Source: Cenococcum geophilum 1.58 | Taxonomy: Eukaryota > Ascomycota > Dothideomycetes > Gloniales > Gloniaceae | DNA length: 64,000 bases | Assembly (NCBI GenBank): GCA_001692895.1 | Contig: KV748242.1 | Span: forward strand, 868,001 to 932,000 | Reading direction: 5' to 3' | In this document: in pieces, positions 34,871 to 46,960 of the stretch | How the letters are laid out: the number at the start of each line of letters is the position of its first letter | Numbering within the stretch: position 1 is the stretch's first letter | Translations under genes and position numbers: made by a program | The notes under the pieces: model-generated | Database searches by the model: none | The model's input: the letters and a program-made list of their open reading frames with translations, nothing else | Told to the model about the DNA's origin: nothing

Positions 34871-35559
34871 TATACAGGAGACGCGCAGGAACATCCTACG
34901 ACTATAGAAGAATAGCTAGCTGTAGAAGAACGACCAGCTGCAAAAGAACCGCTAGCTAGATAGACGAGATAGCAGAACCAAAGAACTAGAGAACTAGAGA
35001 ACTAGAGAACTAGGCAGTATTAGACAGCGAGGGGAACCAGTAAACCCTAAATAGAAAGACTGCGGAAAAGACAGGACGGCTAGACTTAATGTATAGACCA
35101 AAGAGTGGCAATAAGAGGCAAAAGGGTGTAGGTCAAAAGGTCTCGGCAATTGGATTTGGTGCCCGTACTTAGAAATTAAACATTAAGCAAACCAGCGAGC
35201 CAATTAGATAACTTCGGCCGACCGTTGCAGCTACCTAATACTTGCCACCTGCGCACGGACATAGCTAGTCCTTTATTAAAGATGCAGAGACGGCAAGCTA
35301 AGGGCCAATTAATTAGATGGAAATAAGATCTAAGATATCTGGCGGCAAAGGAAGTTAGTACTGCCCTTTACGAACAAAGGACGCAATACTAAGCAAGGTC
35401 GCAAGTGCACGAGATCGGACCTGTCCTTAAAAGCTTCCTATTTTAGCTTAGCTTTATCCTCTTTTAAGTCTTCTAGATTATATTAGCAGCAGCTTTAGAG
35501 GCACTCCGTAAAGAACTGCCGCATAAAACGACAGTAGGCCAAAATAGATAGACGTATTG

Positions 35560-37488
35560 AGACCCAGCAGTAGTAGAAGATGAAGATTCCGTGCTCTCTT
35601 AGGGAGACCCCCCCTTAGGCGTCAAGAAGCAGGTGCCTTCCGTTAGGGACGTGGCTGTACAGGTAGACTAGCCGCAGCAGTTACCTATTAAAGTACCGCT
35701 AGGACAGCCATCTGGGACGCCCTCTGTTAAGACTGCGGCTATGCAAGCAGACCTACCGCAGCGTTCGCCCGTAACACCTAGGACCGATACCCCTCAGTAA
35801 ACAAAGGATAAGAGCCGTAAGGACCACATATAAGCTCCCGAGGAAGCTCTAGATGCATCACCCAATAACTAGCAGTTAATAACTTAAGATAGGATCTACT
35901 TTGTAACCCAGCCTATGCTAGCCCCAGAAACTATTAGAACTCCGTACTTTATAGGACAGGACGTGTTATAGTTTATTGAGCAGTACGAACGACTATGCGC
36001 CTAATATCACGTCACGAGCAAGGAAAAGCACTAGGGCCTTTTAGAGTACTACGATTACTAAATAGGGATATAGATCCAAAGCCTGCCTAAATTTACAGCC
36101 GGCGATTGGACGGAGCTTATAAGAAAGCTTAGGGCAGAATACTAAGGAAGTAACCATTTTCGATAGATGGAAACGGTAGAATTCTTAGAAGCCTATGTAT
36201 GGCAGTATAGGGGCAATCCGCCAAGCAATATACGCGAGTACTGTAGGCAGTTTACACTGATCTCCTAAAGGGTTACGGAGGCAGGCAATCTAGGGAACGC
36301 TCAGCAAGGGTACTGGTTTGTAAAAGGACTTCCGCTTAAATATCAAAAATATACTATAGCCAAAACGGGAGCTAATCCTAATAGATAAGAGTCCTTTAAC
36401 TTCTATTAGCTATAAAGAGCCGTAAAGAATAGGCTTAGTTTATATAAGGGCGCAGATCGTCTATTAAAAATGGACCCTAAGGAGCAGAACCTTTGTTAGC
36501 TAGTTAAACAATTCCGTAATTAGCAGCCGGTTCAAAGGGATGAGGTTAACCGCAGGAGAGAAGGAAGGCTTTTAGACCTAGCTAAACTAGGTATACGCGG
36601 AGGAGCCCTAATACAGCAGCAGTTACCAACTACGGATTAGGCTATAGTTTAAAGCCTAGTATAAGGATACAGCCCAGCACCAGGATACGAAAACTGGCAG
36701 AATAGCACCCGACCTCTGTAAGACTCTCAATATCCGCAAGGCTGTCAATATCCGCAAGATTCTACTACCTTTGGACGGTCGCAGTAGGACGCATAGGGTT
36801 AGCAAGGTGCGCAAGGACAAGGCTAGCAGACCTATTTTAGGTGCGGAGGGAGTCACTATTTCACCGAGCACGAATATTAAGGCCTAAAGGATCTTATTTA
36901 GCAAGGATTTGTATATCTATCTAATCGAGGAAGACTAGTAGCTAGGGCGCGCGATCGACCTGGACCTGAACTTCCGTGGCTCGGCGATGAAGGACGGCTA
37001 GAGGGTATTAAGAACTAGCTCCGTACGTACTAAGGAACTAACCCAGATAGGCTAAGGAAAGAACAGACGCAGCAACCGGCTTTCCATGACGGAGTAGTGC
37101 TGAAGAACAGTGACATACGTACGAACTGGAAGGACTACTATTAAGTACGGCCTGCGGACTCAACAATAACGCCTAGCTAGCAACGTCCGCAGACCTTTAG
37201 AGACAGCCATATAACCAGGACAGCCGTTAAGCCGCAGGCTCCGCCGCAGGAGAAGAATATATAACCAGGAGATGCACGACCAGGAGATTACATCCAGATT
37301 AGGTTACGGCCTGCGGATAAGACAGCTAAAGCTAGGAAGAAGAATAAATCGTCTAATCCTTAGAGACGGTCTTAGAGACAGACGCTTGACTAGGTCAGCC
37401 ATTAACCGCAGGCTCCGCAGCAGGCTCCGCAGCAGGTATAGAATGTTTAACTAGGGGACAGTCAAGTTCTAAGGTGGGGGAGGGGACG
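35560..37488 (+). pseudogene. GagL gag polyprotein remnant (about 640 codons)
   Basis: One plus-strand frame with TAG/TAA interruptions and no frameshift. Acidic/Pro-rich N-terminal part; capsid-like region about 35,920-36,450 (APETIRTPYFIGQDVL, LPKFTAGDWTELIRKLRAEY, NIREYCRQF, YWFVKGLPLKYQ); Gln/Pro-rich linker with repeated QYPQ; zinc knuckle at about 36,833-36,880 (FRCGGSHYFTEHEY, first and last Cys altered); basic, Gln/Pro-rich C-terminus with QAPQQAPQQ. Structural protein packaging the RNA. No pol frame follows. No clear ATG was found; the start is approximate. Confidence 0.8.
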
Positions 37489-37644
37489 CAGGTAACGACC
37501 GTATAAAAGATTTCTATTTGTCTGCTTATTTACTATATTTCCTAAAGCTCCTTTCTTGTTTACTTTCTTAATCGCGACGCGTCAGGATGCGTCAGTTGCG
37601 ACAACCTGCAGAGATATCAGTTTAGCTCACCGCCTGTTACCGAG

Positions 37645-37687
37645 CCAATAGCGATTTTCTATCCCCGGGATAGAAAATCCTAATTGG
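37645..37687 (+). repeat. Shared hairpin motif, copy 4 (GagL, after gag), best preserved
   Basis: CCAATAGCGATTTTCTAT, centre CCCCGGG, ATAGAAAATCCTAATTGG: 18 of 21 arm positions pair. It lies downstream of gag in an element that has no pol. Confidence 0.9.
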
Positions 37688-37996
37688 TCCATTCAGCAAT
37701 AGAGCCGGCAGAACTCTACACCGCCCCTGGAATTCGATAATGCAGCCGCACAATGAAAACGGATACCAAAAAGCCTTAATTGATTGCACGGATATAGAGC
37801 CGATTGTACAATACAGAGCCAGATGCAGAGCTGTACGCAGAGCTGTACGCAGAGCCTTAATCGAACAGCTATACGGAAGCCTTGGTCTTAAATGACTGCA
37901 CAGAAGCTACGGTCAGTCGAAGCAGCGAATCAAGCTAGAGCTTCGATATCAGCACGTCGCCATCACTGAATCGAATCAGTCGAATGTCATCAAATT

Positions 37997-39516
37997 AGAG
38001 CCTTCGGCCGGGCCGACCTTGTTCCTTATTCAAACGACAGCTGATCGCAGCACGACTGCCACTGCCATCCAAATTCAGCACTGCGCCAGCTGCACGGTAA
38101 GAACGGACACCGCGACAAGGAAGGGACTTATGCAAAGGCAGCAGCACGATATTAGTGACAAAGCACCGTGTACCCAAGCCATCTTTATGCGACTGAAGAC
38201 AGTACCAAGCCGTGTCTAGCTGAGCTAGTAAAGGGCCTTGTCGAGGATTACAAGGGAAACAGGAATTGGACGTACAGGAGCCGGCACTTCTTAGGGATTA
38301 TCTTAACGAAAGGACTGTATTGCGGACACAAGGGCAAGAGATATGCGATAGAGGTAGTCACAGCAACCGAGAAGCTGCTACTGGATGGATCTAAATAAAG
38401 CGCGGAGTCAGCAGGACAACAACAAAAAGACTAGAAGCAGAAGACAATCTTAAGAGAGTTCTTAAGCCGGAAGAAGATCAAGGATACGCAAGCGTACTGC
38501 TAGCAGCAGGGCCTACAGCAGCAGCCGCAAAAGCCTAAGGATATGCCGAAAGAGTTAAGCAAGGACAGCCTAAAAAGGGAAGAAAGCAGCTATAAAAGAC
38601 GTCCTAGGAAAGCAACGGGCCCGCGAAAATAGTCTACTGGAAGCTGCCGTTTATGCTCACGAGGAAGGAAGTCTTAAGACAGGTCTCTGGATTGGACGTC
38701 TAGAGGATGCCGAGAGCCTTAATTATACGATGCGAAGCCTTAATCGACTGCATGGATGCAGAGCTTTAACCAAACGACTGCACAGCCAGAGTCTTGATCG
38801 GTTATCCGCAGATACAGAGCCTATGGATGCAGAGCCTAAGTCGTACGTGCAGCAGAAGACACCTTGAGTTAAGCCAGAGCCTCAGTTAAATCTTAATCAA
38901 TCGGACGCCGCCTCTATAGTCAAGTCGGATTAAACAGAGCCTTCGGTCGGGCCGACCTAATACCCTATTTAAACGTCAGTTAATCATACGTCGTTACAGT
39001 CAAATCGGATCAGTCACCGTCGCCGTCAGATGTCTTTAATCGGCAGTCAAAGATACATCACTGCAGGCACGCAGGCACTAGACCTAATCAGGAAACCAGT
39101 ACGCCGCCAGAAGAACGGCCAATTAACGTTTTGGAGCCTCTGCGAGAGCCTCTTCCCTTAACTACCCACCCCCGTATCGTCTTTCTTACAGACATAAATA
39201 CGGAGCTTTACACAAAGTCTCACACGGAGCCTACGGATATAGAGCATACATGTACAGAGCCTTAATTGGACAACAGTACGGCAGCTTAACTGGACGCCTA
39301 TAGATGCAAAGCCCTGATCGAACAGCAGATGCGGAGCCTTAACCAATCAGACGTCTACACGGAAGCTTTGATCAACTATCTACGGGTGCAAAGCCACAGT
39401 CGCACATGCAGCAGAAGACACCTTAAGTTAAGCCAGGGCCTCATTAGATCTCGATCAGCTAAACGCCGTCTCCGCATTTAAATCAGGACAATCAGAGCCT
39501 GCAACCGGGCCGACTT
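37997..39516 (+). repeat. GagL internal long-period direct repeats
   Basis: Degenerate repeats built around CAGAGCC/AGAGCCTTAATCG words. A block containing AGCAGAAGACACCTT and GTTAAGCCAG recurs at 38851 and 39410 (559 bp apart). A GC-rich near-palindrome, AGAGCCTTCGG followed by CGGGCCGACCT, occurs at 37997, 38936 and (diverged) 39494. No coding signal common to the units. The same near-palindrome occurs once in SatTIR (55683). Confidence 0.7.
38168..38398 (+). other. 76-codon open frame in GagL, unrecognised
   Basis: ATG to TAA, uninterrupted in a region otherwise rich in stops. Composition is ordinary rather than low-complexity: it starts MYPSHLYATEDS, has a middle WTYRSRHFLGIILTKGLYC, and ends in a Lys/Glu-rich tail. 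I do not recognise a family. It could be the last part of an old GagL coding region or chance; there is no second copy in the window to test conservation. Confidence 0.2.
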
Positions 39517-39519
39517 TCT

Positions 39520-40618
39520 ACCTTAATCGAACGACCGAACGATTAGTTACAGCACGTCGTCGCCGACCAACTAGACAGTCTTCGGCTAGCAGTCAACGCA
39601 GACATATAGGCACGCACGCAGACACGGACGCAGAATATGCAATGCAGAGCTATTGATGCACGGCCAGATGCACAGCCAGACGCACAGCTAGACGCATAGC
39701 TAGATACAGGGCCTAATACAAAGTCACGGGCAGAGCCTTAACTGAGAAGCTGCGTACGATACAGACCGATGTAGAGCTAGATGCAGAGTTTTGATATTAA
39801 ATGACTAGCTAAACGATTAAATCAATCCAGAGCCTCTGCTACCTTAATCTACTGCCCTGCCGCCACCGCTGCTGCCGCCACTATTCCGTCCAGCTATTTC
39901 ATCCTTGCTGTCTCGACCGACTGCTCCGTCTCTACTGTTCTAGATCTGTACCGCTGCTGGATCTATTATACCGTCCAACTGTTCCGGCCGACCTATTCTA
40001 GGCCTAATGCTATTTTGACTGTTCTACTGCTGCTCTCCCAACCGCCATACCCTACCGTTTCGATCGCCCCGCCGCCGCTGTTCCGACTAGCCGCCTCCGA
40101 CCGACTGCTATCGACCACTACCATTGACCGTTCTGTCACTGCTGCTACTGCTGCTACTGCTACTGCTGTATCAACCGACTGCTATCGACCGTCTACTATC
40201 GACCGTCTGCCGCTACCGAGATTTCTACTACTAAAAGTTCTACCGCCGAATGTCCTGCTACTTACTAACTGTTACCGAGTTCTTCTACCGAGTGTTCTAC
40301 CGCCGACTATTCTATCTTATTTTACCGCGCTACCTGTCTGCTTTTATTACTGTTTATAACACTGTTACTGTTACTGCCGTTACTGCTCTTACTGCTGCCG
40401 TTATTTCTGGTTTACTGCTGTCCTAGTTGCTACTAGTAAGAAGATCGGATATTAGCTATGGGTAACGGAAGGACACCGTAGAACAGTTCTATAGGAAGGC
40501 TGAGGATATAGTTACCCGCGTTCGTTTAGGGATATGCTTTCCTTTATCTATTCTGCTTTTACTATACTATCGTTTTGCTATTCTTTTATATTATAAAACG
40601 CTAGGGGACAACGTTCTT
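39520..40618. other. GagL 3' region without recognisable gene, partly CT-rich low complexity
   Basis: 39,520-39,840 continues CAGAGCC-type repeats. 39,840-40,440 is a C/T-rich stretch with many CTGCTG, CTACTG and CCGACTG words. Open frames there (for example 40015-40359) translate to repetitive Leu/Pro/Ser/Thr and look accidental. 40,440-40,618 is unremarkable. It ends at the polypurine tract GTGGGGGAGGT (40,620-40,630). Confidence 0.6.
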
Positions 40619-40631
40619 AGTGGGGGAGGTA

Positions 40632-40883
40632 TGTAGTGGTATAGATTAGACGTCGCCTACTGTCTTGGCATTTTCCTATATTTATAGAGCCTTTGGCTTC
40701 CTTCCTTCTTCCCTCTATTATATACATATATATCACGACTCTACCAGTTACCGGAAATACACTCTTTTCTTTCTTTCTTACTGACTGTTTTACCGACTGA
40801 TTACGACTAACCGACTGACCGACCGACAGACAGACAGACAGCACTGTGACTTTCCCATCTTAGAGAGGTCGTACCCTCCCACA
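40632..40883 (+). repeat. GagL 3' LTR (252 bp)
   Basis: TGTAGTGGTATAGATTAG to CCTCCCACA; TSD GTAT follows. Confidence 0.92.
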
Positions 40884-40887
40884 GTAT

Positions 40888-43800
40888 AACAATAACTTAC
40901 TAACTAGCTCGTTAGATCGTAGGAGATTATATAAGAATTACCTCCTTACCATTATTATTATAACCTTAGATAATAAGCCTTAATTTTTTAAATAGGGCGT
41001 TAATAGCTTTGCCTTTAATCTTATTAACTATTCTTAACTTAAAGATACGGACTTTATTAAACTTAGTAGGGTTATACTTCTTAAATTTAAAGACTCCTTT
41101 TACAATAAGACCATTAATCTCCTACTTATTAGATGCTTGGAAAGGAGCTCTAAGAGTTATAATATAACCTTCCTTTTAAAGCTGTTTTACAAGCTTAAAG
41201 TTAGCCTTCTCTTTAGCTGTTATAAAGGCCATTAATAACTTAACTCTATTCTTAATAGCAGCAACGAATTGCTCTTTAAAATTAATAAGATATTAGCGAT
41301 TTTATAATCCTTTTAGGCGACCTCTACCGCGTTATAGTTGCGGCACCTTTACTATAATTATATTAGAATTATAGTCGCCTTCTAGAGTATATTAATTATA
41401 GTTCTCCTTTAGGGCATCCTATAAAGGCTTAGAACTATTATCTTTATAGTAAGGCTTAATAATAGTTAAACGGAATTAAGTGGATCTGTAAGGCATTTAA
41501 ATAGTATAAGTTTAACCATTAATTATAATAAGTTAATATGGGCCTAGCCACCCTCCCTTTTTACGCTATACGCGTACCTTAGACTAGAGTGGCAGATTAA
41601 GCATAATTAAGGTATTTAGGCCATTTCTTATTCCTAGTACGTTATTAACCTAATATATGGCATAGAGACATCACACCTCCTTTATTACCTTATAAATAGC
41701 CTTAGCTTATTATATAACGGAGGGAAATAGTAGAGAATTATTAGTTATTTAAGGGTAGGCGCTAAAGACTAGCAATGTAGGTATAAGTCTATCCGGGCTA
41801 GCGGAATTATTAATAGCTTTAACAGCCATTTATAAGATAAGTTTTTCGCTAGCGTCCTCTAGTTCTAAAGAGATAATCTTATATACGCGGCGTAATAGTA
41901 TATAATATCGCTTCACTTTTCTAATACTATTATATACCTTAATAGGGACTTCCTTAACCTTAATTACTATTACCTTTATCTATTATTAAAACTCTATAGA
42001 TAAGAAGTTCTTTTTTACGTTATAGACGATTTAATTAGGGGGTTCCTAGGTAAACATTAATTTAGTATAATTAAAGGGTATCTTATGCATTCCTAGCTAA
42101 TATATCCTTTAAGAAACATATGGCTTAGAAGGAGGTTAAGAAGTTAATAACTTAGAGTACTAGCTTGCCGCTAAAATATATAACGTTAACAATAATATAA
42201 AAGTTAAAGTCGTAGTTATCTTTAAGGGTAAACTTAAATCGGCTAGGGGACTTTTAGTTTATTTAGTAGTAATAGCAGTACTTTATAAGATATTTAATTG
42301 CCTTAATTTTAACCTTATAGCCTACTTACTAGAGAACTCTAAGTAATTAATAAACTAATAGGTAACTAAAACAATAGTATAGTTAGCGTAACTCTAACTT
42401 AGTTAAATGGCTTTAAGCCACACTCTTTTCTGGTTATTAAAGAAGTAACTAAGGGTAATCCTACTTGCGTATAATAGGCACCTAATTATCTCCCTATACG
42501 AGTATATTTTTAAAATTATTAAGCTTAATGCCTAATTTATCTATATCCTTAATATAGAATAGAAACGGAGTATTTATAGGAATAATATAGAAAGTAATGT
42601 ATCCTAAGGGGGTTTAGACCCTAATTATGCTAAAAAAGATTATAGTACCTTTACTAAAACAAATTATATAATAGCCTGCCGTTAATTAGTTAATTTAAAC
42701 AGAGCTATTAAGCTACTAGAGAGCTTAAACTTAGGGTTCTCCTACTATAGATACTCCTATAGCTCCTATATCCGGTATAATACTATAAAAGACGTTCGCT
42801 AAATATCTATTATTAAAGGAAAACGCGGAACTCTCTTTTAGCTTATTAAAGATATCTAACTTCGTGATAGAATAGAGCATGGATTAATTATTAAGAACAG
42901 CGACGGTTTATATACTATTTACCTTACCATACTTAGTAAAGTATTAGTTAGGAGAATAGTCCTTAATTTTTATATCTATAAAGAGCTATTTAACCTTATT
43001 AACCTCACCCTTAAGATCTTCTACGCCTTTGTATTAAACTAAAAAGCTTTAAAAGTAGGCTATAGTAACCTTACAATTTCTAACGTTTATTATATACCTC
43101 CTTTTGCTTATTAAGAGAATGCCTAGTTAACTAGCAATTTAGCTTCTTACAAACATAGCACTTCTTCTAGCAATTACTTTAAAATAAACCTTTATAAGGA
43201 CCTCTACGATTACCTTATAGTTAACATTAATTATACCCTTTGCCGTATTCCCTACTACGGCCGCTATATATTTAGTTAGTTTAGTTGTGATTATATTAGT
43301 TAGGAATACTTAGTTAAGTAGGGTTTTTGGTATAGAACTATTAAGATTCTTATATTCGTATTGTAGTACCTATAGTAGAGCGTAGCTTGGTATATACTTC
43401 TTTAAATATATTTATAGGTTTATATAGCGCTAAATTGCACTTAGGAACGCTATAGCAGGCTAAGATAACCTAGTCCCTTAAACTATTCTTATTTTAGTAA
43501 GTTTTGGTAAGGCTACGTTAGATTTTCTAGAGTTTATTAAAAAGTAGTTAAAGGCACTCTAAATAAGTCTTTGTTAAGTTAAAAGCGATAACTCTTTAAA
43601 ATATAGTCTCCCGCTATTTAGATATATAAAGTTAGTAGTTTTTATTAGTCTTAAAGTAGGCTTTAGTAAGCTAAAGCATTATATTAAAGCTATAGTTTTT
43701 ACACGTAATATAGTTATAATAAAATATCGCCGCCCGTCCCTTTAACATAACCAAGAAAGCACAATAAAACTAATAGCATTAGATTTTAACCTTACTATAG

Positions 43801-43972
43801 TAGTTATAAAAGACCTATAGTTTTGTTTTAAGCATATTATATAGTTCCCCTTTAAACTTCTTCTCTTCGTCTAAATATACCTTTATTAGATTCGTGACTT
43901 CTTATAATAGAGGCTTACCGGTTAGCTAAAGTAGAGAAGTTAGAGGCGGCGGAGGTAGGGGAAGAGTACCTC
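40888..43972 (-). pseudogene. Cop2 RT start, integrase, protease and most of gag
   Basis: Minus strand, left to right: RT N-terminal part to about 41,100; linker with RGRGRxKGL-like basic patch near 41,330; integrase about 41,640-42,420; protease about 42,470-42,820; zinc knuckle near 43,135-43,165, still CYVCKKLNC (better kept than in Cop1); capsid region about 43,180-43,890 (EEKKFKGELYNML, VMLKGRAAIFYYN). The right end is the Gyp3c TSD ACCTC. Cop1 order and motifs are matched throughout at clearly lower identity. Confidence 0.82.
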
Positions 43973-44392
43973 TGTTACGGACGCTTTAAGTACAATGTTA
44001 CGACTACTAGGAGAGGAGTTAGAAGAAGCTAGTTGGTTAATATAAGTACGGTTTAGGATAGAACCCGTGGAACTATATAACAAGGAATAGTAAGCGAGGT
44101 TATATAACATACTACGTATTAAATAAGAGGAATAAGAGGAACTTACGTACCTTATATATAACACGTACATTACGTATAAGAAGGATTTTATAGGAGTATA
44201 GTTGTGTATTTAAGGACCCTTAATCCCTACCTAGATAGTTCCTTCCTTATAGTAATTCTTAGAATATAATTAGAGTTAATCTGTTAGGCAACTACTCTAC
44301 TAGTTATTATTACGTTGTTAACTTCCTACATTACCTATATACCTAGCCTATTAATAAGTTTACCGTAGTTCTTGCTATAAGGCTCCGTTACA
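43973..44392 (+). repeat. Gyp3c 5' LTR (420 bp)
   Basis: TGTTACGGACGC to GGCTCCGTTACA. Reverse complement of the Gyp3a/b LTR type. Confidence 0.92.
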
Positions 44393-44500
44393 TAATTACT
44401 ACCTAGTTATAGTATTAGAAGTTAAACAATATACTACTAAGAGCAGCTATAATAACGCCATTAACGAGCAACGACCTTAGAGTTAGGTAACAACATTAGT

Positions 44501-46960
44501 ATAATAGATATTAACTCGTAATAAGTTACAGTTAGACAGTTATAGGTAATAGTTAATTAGTTAATAGATAATAACACGGTACTTAAAAATAGGGTTAACG
44601 GAATAGAAGTAGCTAAAGTTAAGTTACCTTTAATTAAATAATTCTTAGGAGAGAGATTAAAGCTTAAAGGATTCCTTACGTAAATACACTTTAAAGTTAT
44701 ATAGGAAGGAGCAAAGTTAGTAATACCTATAGATTAAGTAGCGTACGCAGGATTCTTCCTAACGGGAAAAGCGCTTAAATGGTTTAAACCCTACCTTATA
44801 GAAATATAGGATAATGGTATAATAACCACTAATTAGGAGGTATAATATATATTTATAAGCTAGACTAGATTCGCGGAATAATTAATATAAATATTTAGGG
44901 ACCTAGAAGCAATAACTATAGTAAAAAAAAGCTTTAGGACCTAACACAGTAAACCTTAGTAATTAAGTATATAACGTAGTTTTAGACGTTAGCTATATAG
45001 GTTAAATGGAATAATAAGGCGCTTATAGTATAGTATAAATAGGGACTTAAGGTAAAAGTCTAGGATATAATTATTCTAATAGAAGATATGGACACCCTTA
45101 AGGAATTAATAGATTAAGCGATTAAGATTAATAATAGGATCTTTTAAAGGGAATAGGCTAAAAGAGGCTAGGATAGAGTTCTATAGTTATATAAGGTATA
45201 GAGTACGTAATAACTAAAGCTAAATTAGAAATTATGGTATAGCGTAGAGCTAATAGACCTAAGCGGTACTAAAGAAACTTATAAAAGATAGAGAAAACAA
45301 CTATAGAAACCTAAAAGTTAAGGATTAAGTAATTATAGGACTAAGGAGTATAGGCTAAACTAAGGATCTTAATAGTAGAAGATGTTTAAGCGGACTCTAT
45401 AATAAAAGTAATGGTTTAAAAACAGAGCTTATATAAATTATAGAAAATAGGGTTATTTTACTAGAGACTATAAAAGTGGTTAGAGTTACTATATAGTAAA
45501 GGGAACTAGACTAATAGTATATAATATATACGTATAGAGGGATAATAGTATACTATAAGGAACAAAAGAGTGTTTAATTAGAAGTTTTATGTTTTATTAT
45601 AATAACGTATACTAAATTTATAAAGACGCTAAGTATAGTGTAAGCTATTAGCTATAAGAGCTAGAGTTAAGAGGACTTAAAAGAACTAGAAAGTTAGATA
45701 AAGAATAAAATTAACTCTATAAGTTAGATTAAGATATTATAGTAATATATAGATAAAGATTAGTAATAATAATAATAAAGTTAGAGTACTTATTAATTAA
45801 CAGCAATAAGGTAGAAAAAGGAACTAACTAGGGGTATTTAAACCTTAATAATGTAATAGAAGTAGAGACTAAAACCGCTATAAAGTAAGGTTTAGTAACG
45901 GGTATTATAATACCGTTAGATATAATATTTATCGCTTTATAAGATAGAAGAAGTAATATTTAAAGGCGATTAAGTAAGTAGATAACTACTAGTGCTAGCT
46001 TACCACTAAATAAAGGCAAAAGGCTAAAGGCTTAAGATTCTTAAGATAAGATAAGGTATACTTAGGGACCTATAATGGACGATAACCGATAGAGCAGAGC
46101 AATGGCTTAGTTTAATAATATATAAATAAGCTTAGGATGAAGTTTCCTAAAGGTATAAGATTCTTAAAGTAAGATAAGTAAGATTTAAGACTCTTAAGAT
46201 AAAATAAGAATACTAATAAAGCCTAGTTAAACTAAGGCTAGAGTATAGCTTAAGAAAGAAGCGAGCTTAGGATTAAAGAATCTAAGGGACTAAAAATTTA
46301 GAGTATAAATAAGGACACCTATAAGTAAGAGGTAAGAGGCTTTTTTATAGATTAGAGAATCTGCGATATAAATAGCAGTTAGATTAAGAGACAGATATAT
46401 AAACCTAAAAGACTTACTAGGGGAATATAGTGTTTAGCCTAAAGATTAAAGAGTTAATATTATAATTAAGAAGTAAGAGAACTTTAAGGATTTAATTATA
46501 AGACGTAAATAACAAGAAACTATAGATAAGTTTAGAGTAAGAATCCTTATATAGTAAGAATAGAAACTAAATATAAGATCTAGTATACTAGGTTGTATAT
46601 AAGATAGAGTACTAGTATAAAGAATTACTAATAGGCTAAAAGCAGGCACGCTAAGAGCTAAGTAGCTTACTAAACTAGAAAATAAAAAAAATCTAGAGAT
46701 TCTAACTAGGTTTAAAAAACGGCATATAAAAGGCTATTATAACGTAGTAATAAGAAGATACTTCCTTATGGATAAACCGTATACACTCTAATAGCTATAC
46801 TAAAGATGGTATAGGCAGAGATATAATAATAAGTAGGAAGATTTCTATATATAGTTAGATAAGAAAGTTATCTAAAACCACCTAATTATAGAAAAAGTAA
46901 TAAATTATATTAAGGAAGCCTTAATTATAATATTAAAAGATCTAGAGTAATAATTAGAGG
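44501..46960 (+). pseudogene. Gyp3c gag, start codon lost
   Basis: At 44501 the start is ATA (ATG in Gyp3b). Capsid stretch FLTGKALKWFKPYLIEI at about 44,760-44,810; LMA-equivalent and MDTLKELI region about 45,080-45,110; zinc knuckle about 45,420-45,480 (YRKxGYFTRDYKSG). Then the unrecognised Gyp3 linker domain up to the Gyp4 insertion (NRLKAGTLRAK near 46,630). Split by Gyp4 and SatTIR; continues at 53,893 and 56,484. Confidence 0.82.

Larger units (their letters stand above)
34555..40883 (+). mobile_element. GagL: gag-only, non-autonomous LTR retrotransposon
   Basis: Nearly identical 252-bp LTRs (34555-34806, 40632-40883) with TSD GTAT (34551-34554, 40884-40887) inside Cop2 RT. Internal region: tRNA-derived primer site, one gag frame (about 35,560-37,488), the shared hairpin (37645), then 3 kb of repeats and CT-rich sequence with no RT or integrase. 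A G-rich polypurine tract precedes the 3' LTR. It is less RIP-affected than its neighbours (CpA and CAG codons are frequent). It must rely on an autonomous relative's pol. Confidence 0.88.

Noticed and set aside
36656..37454. Short open frames overlapping GagL gag (minus 36656-36871, plus 37272-37454)
   Set aside because: Both lie over the collinear gag frame in other phases.
40015..40359. 114-aa open frame
   Set aside because: Low-complexity CT-rich sequence; Leu/Pro/Ser/Thr composition without domain signal.
43940..44170. 76-aa minus-strand frame across the Gyp3c LTR border
   Set aside because: It spans a TSD junction between two elements, so it cannot be an ancestral gene.
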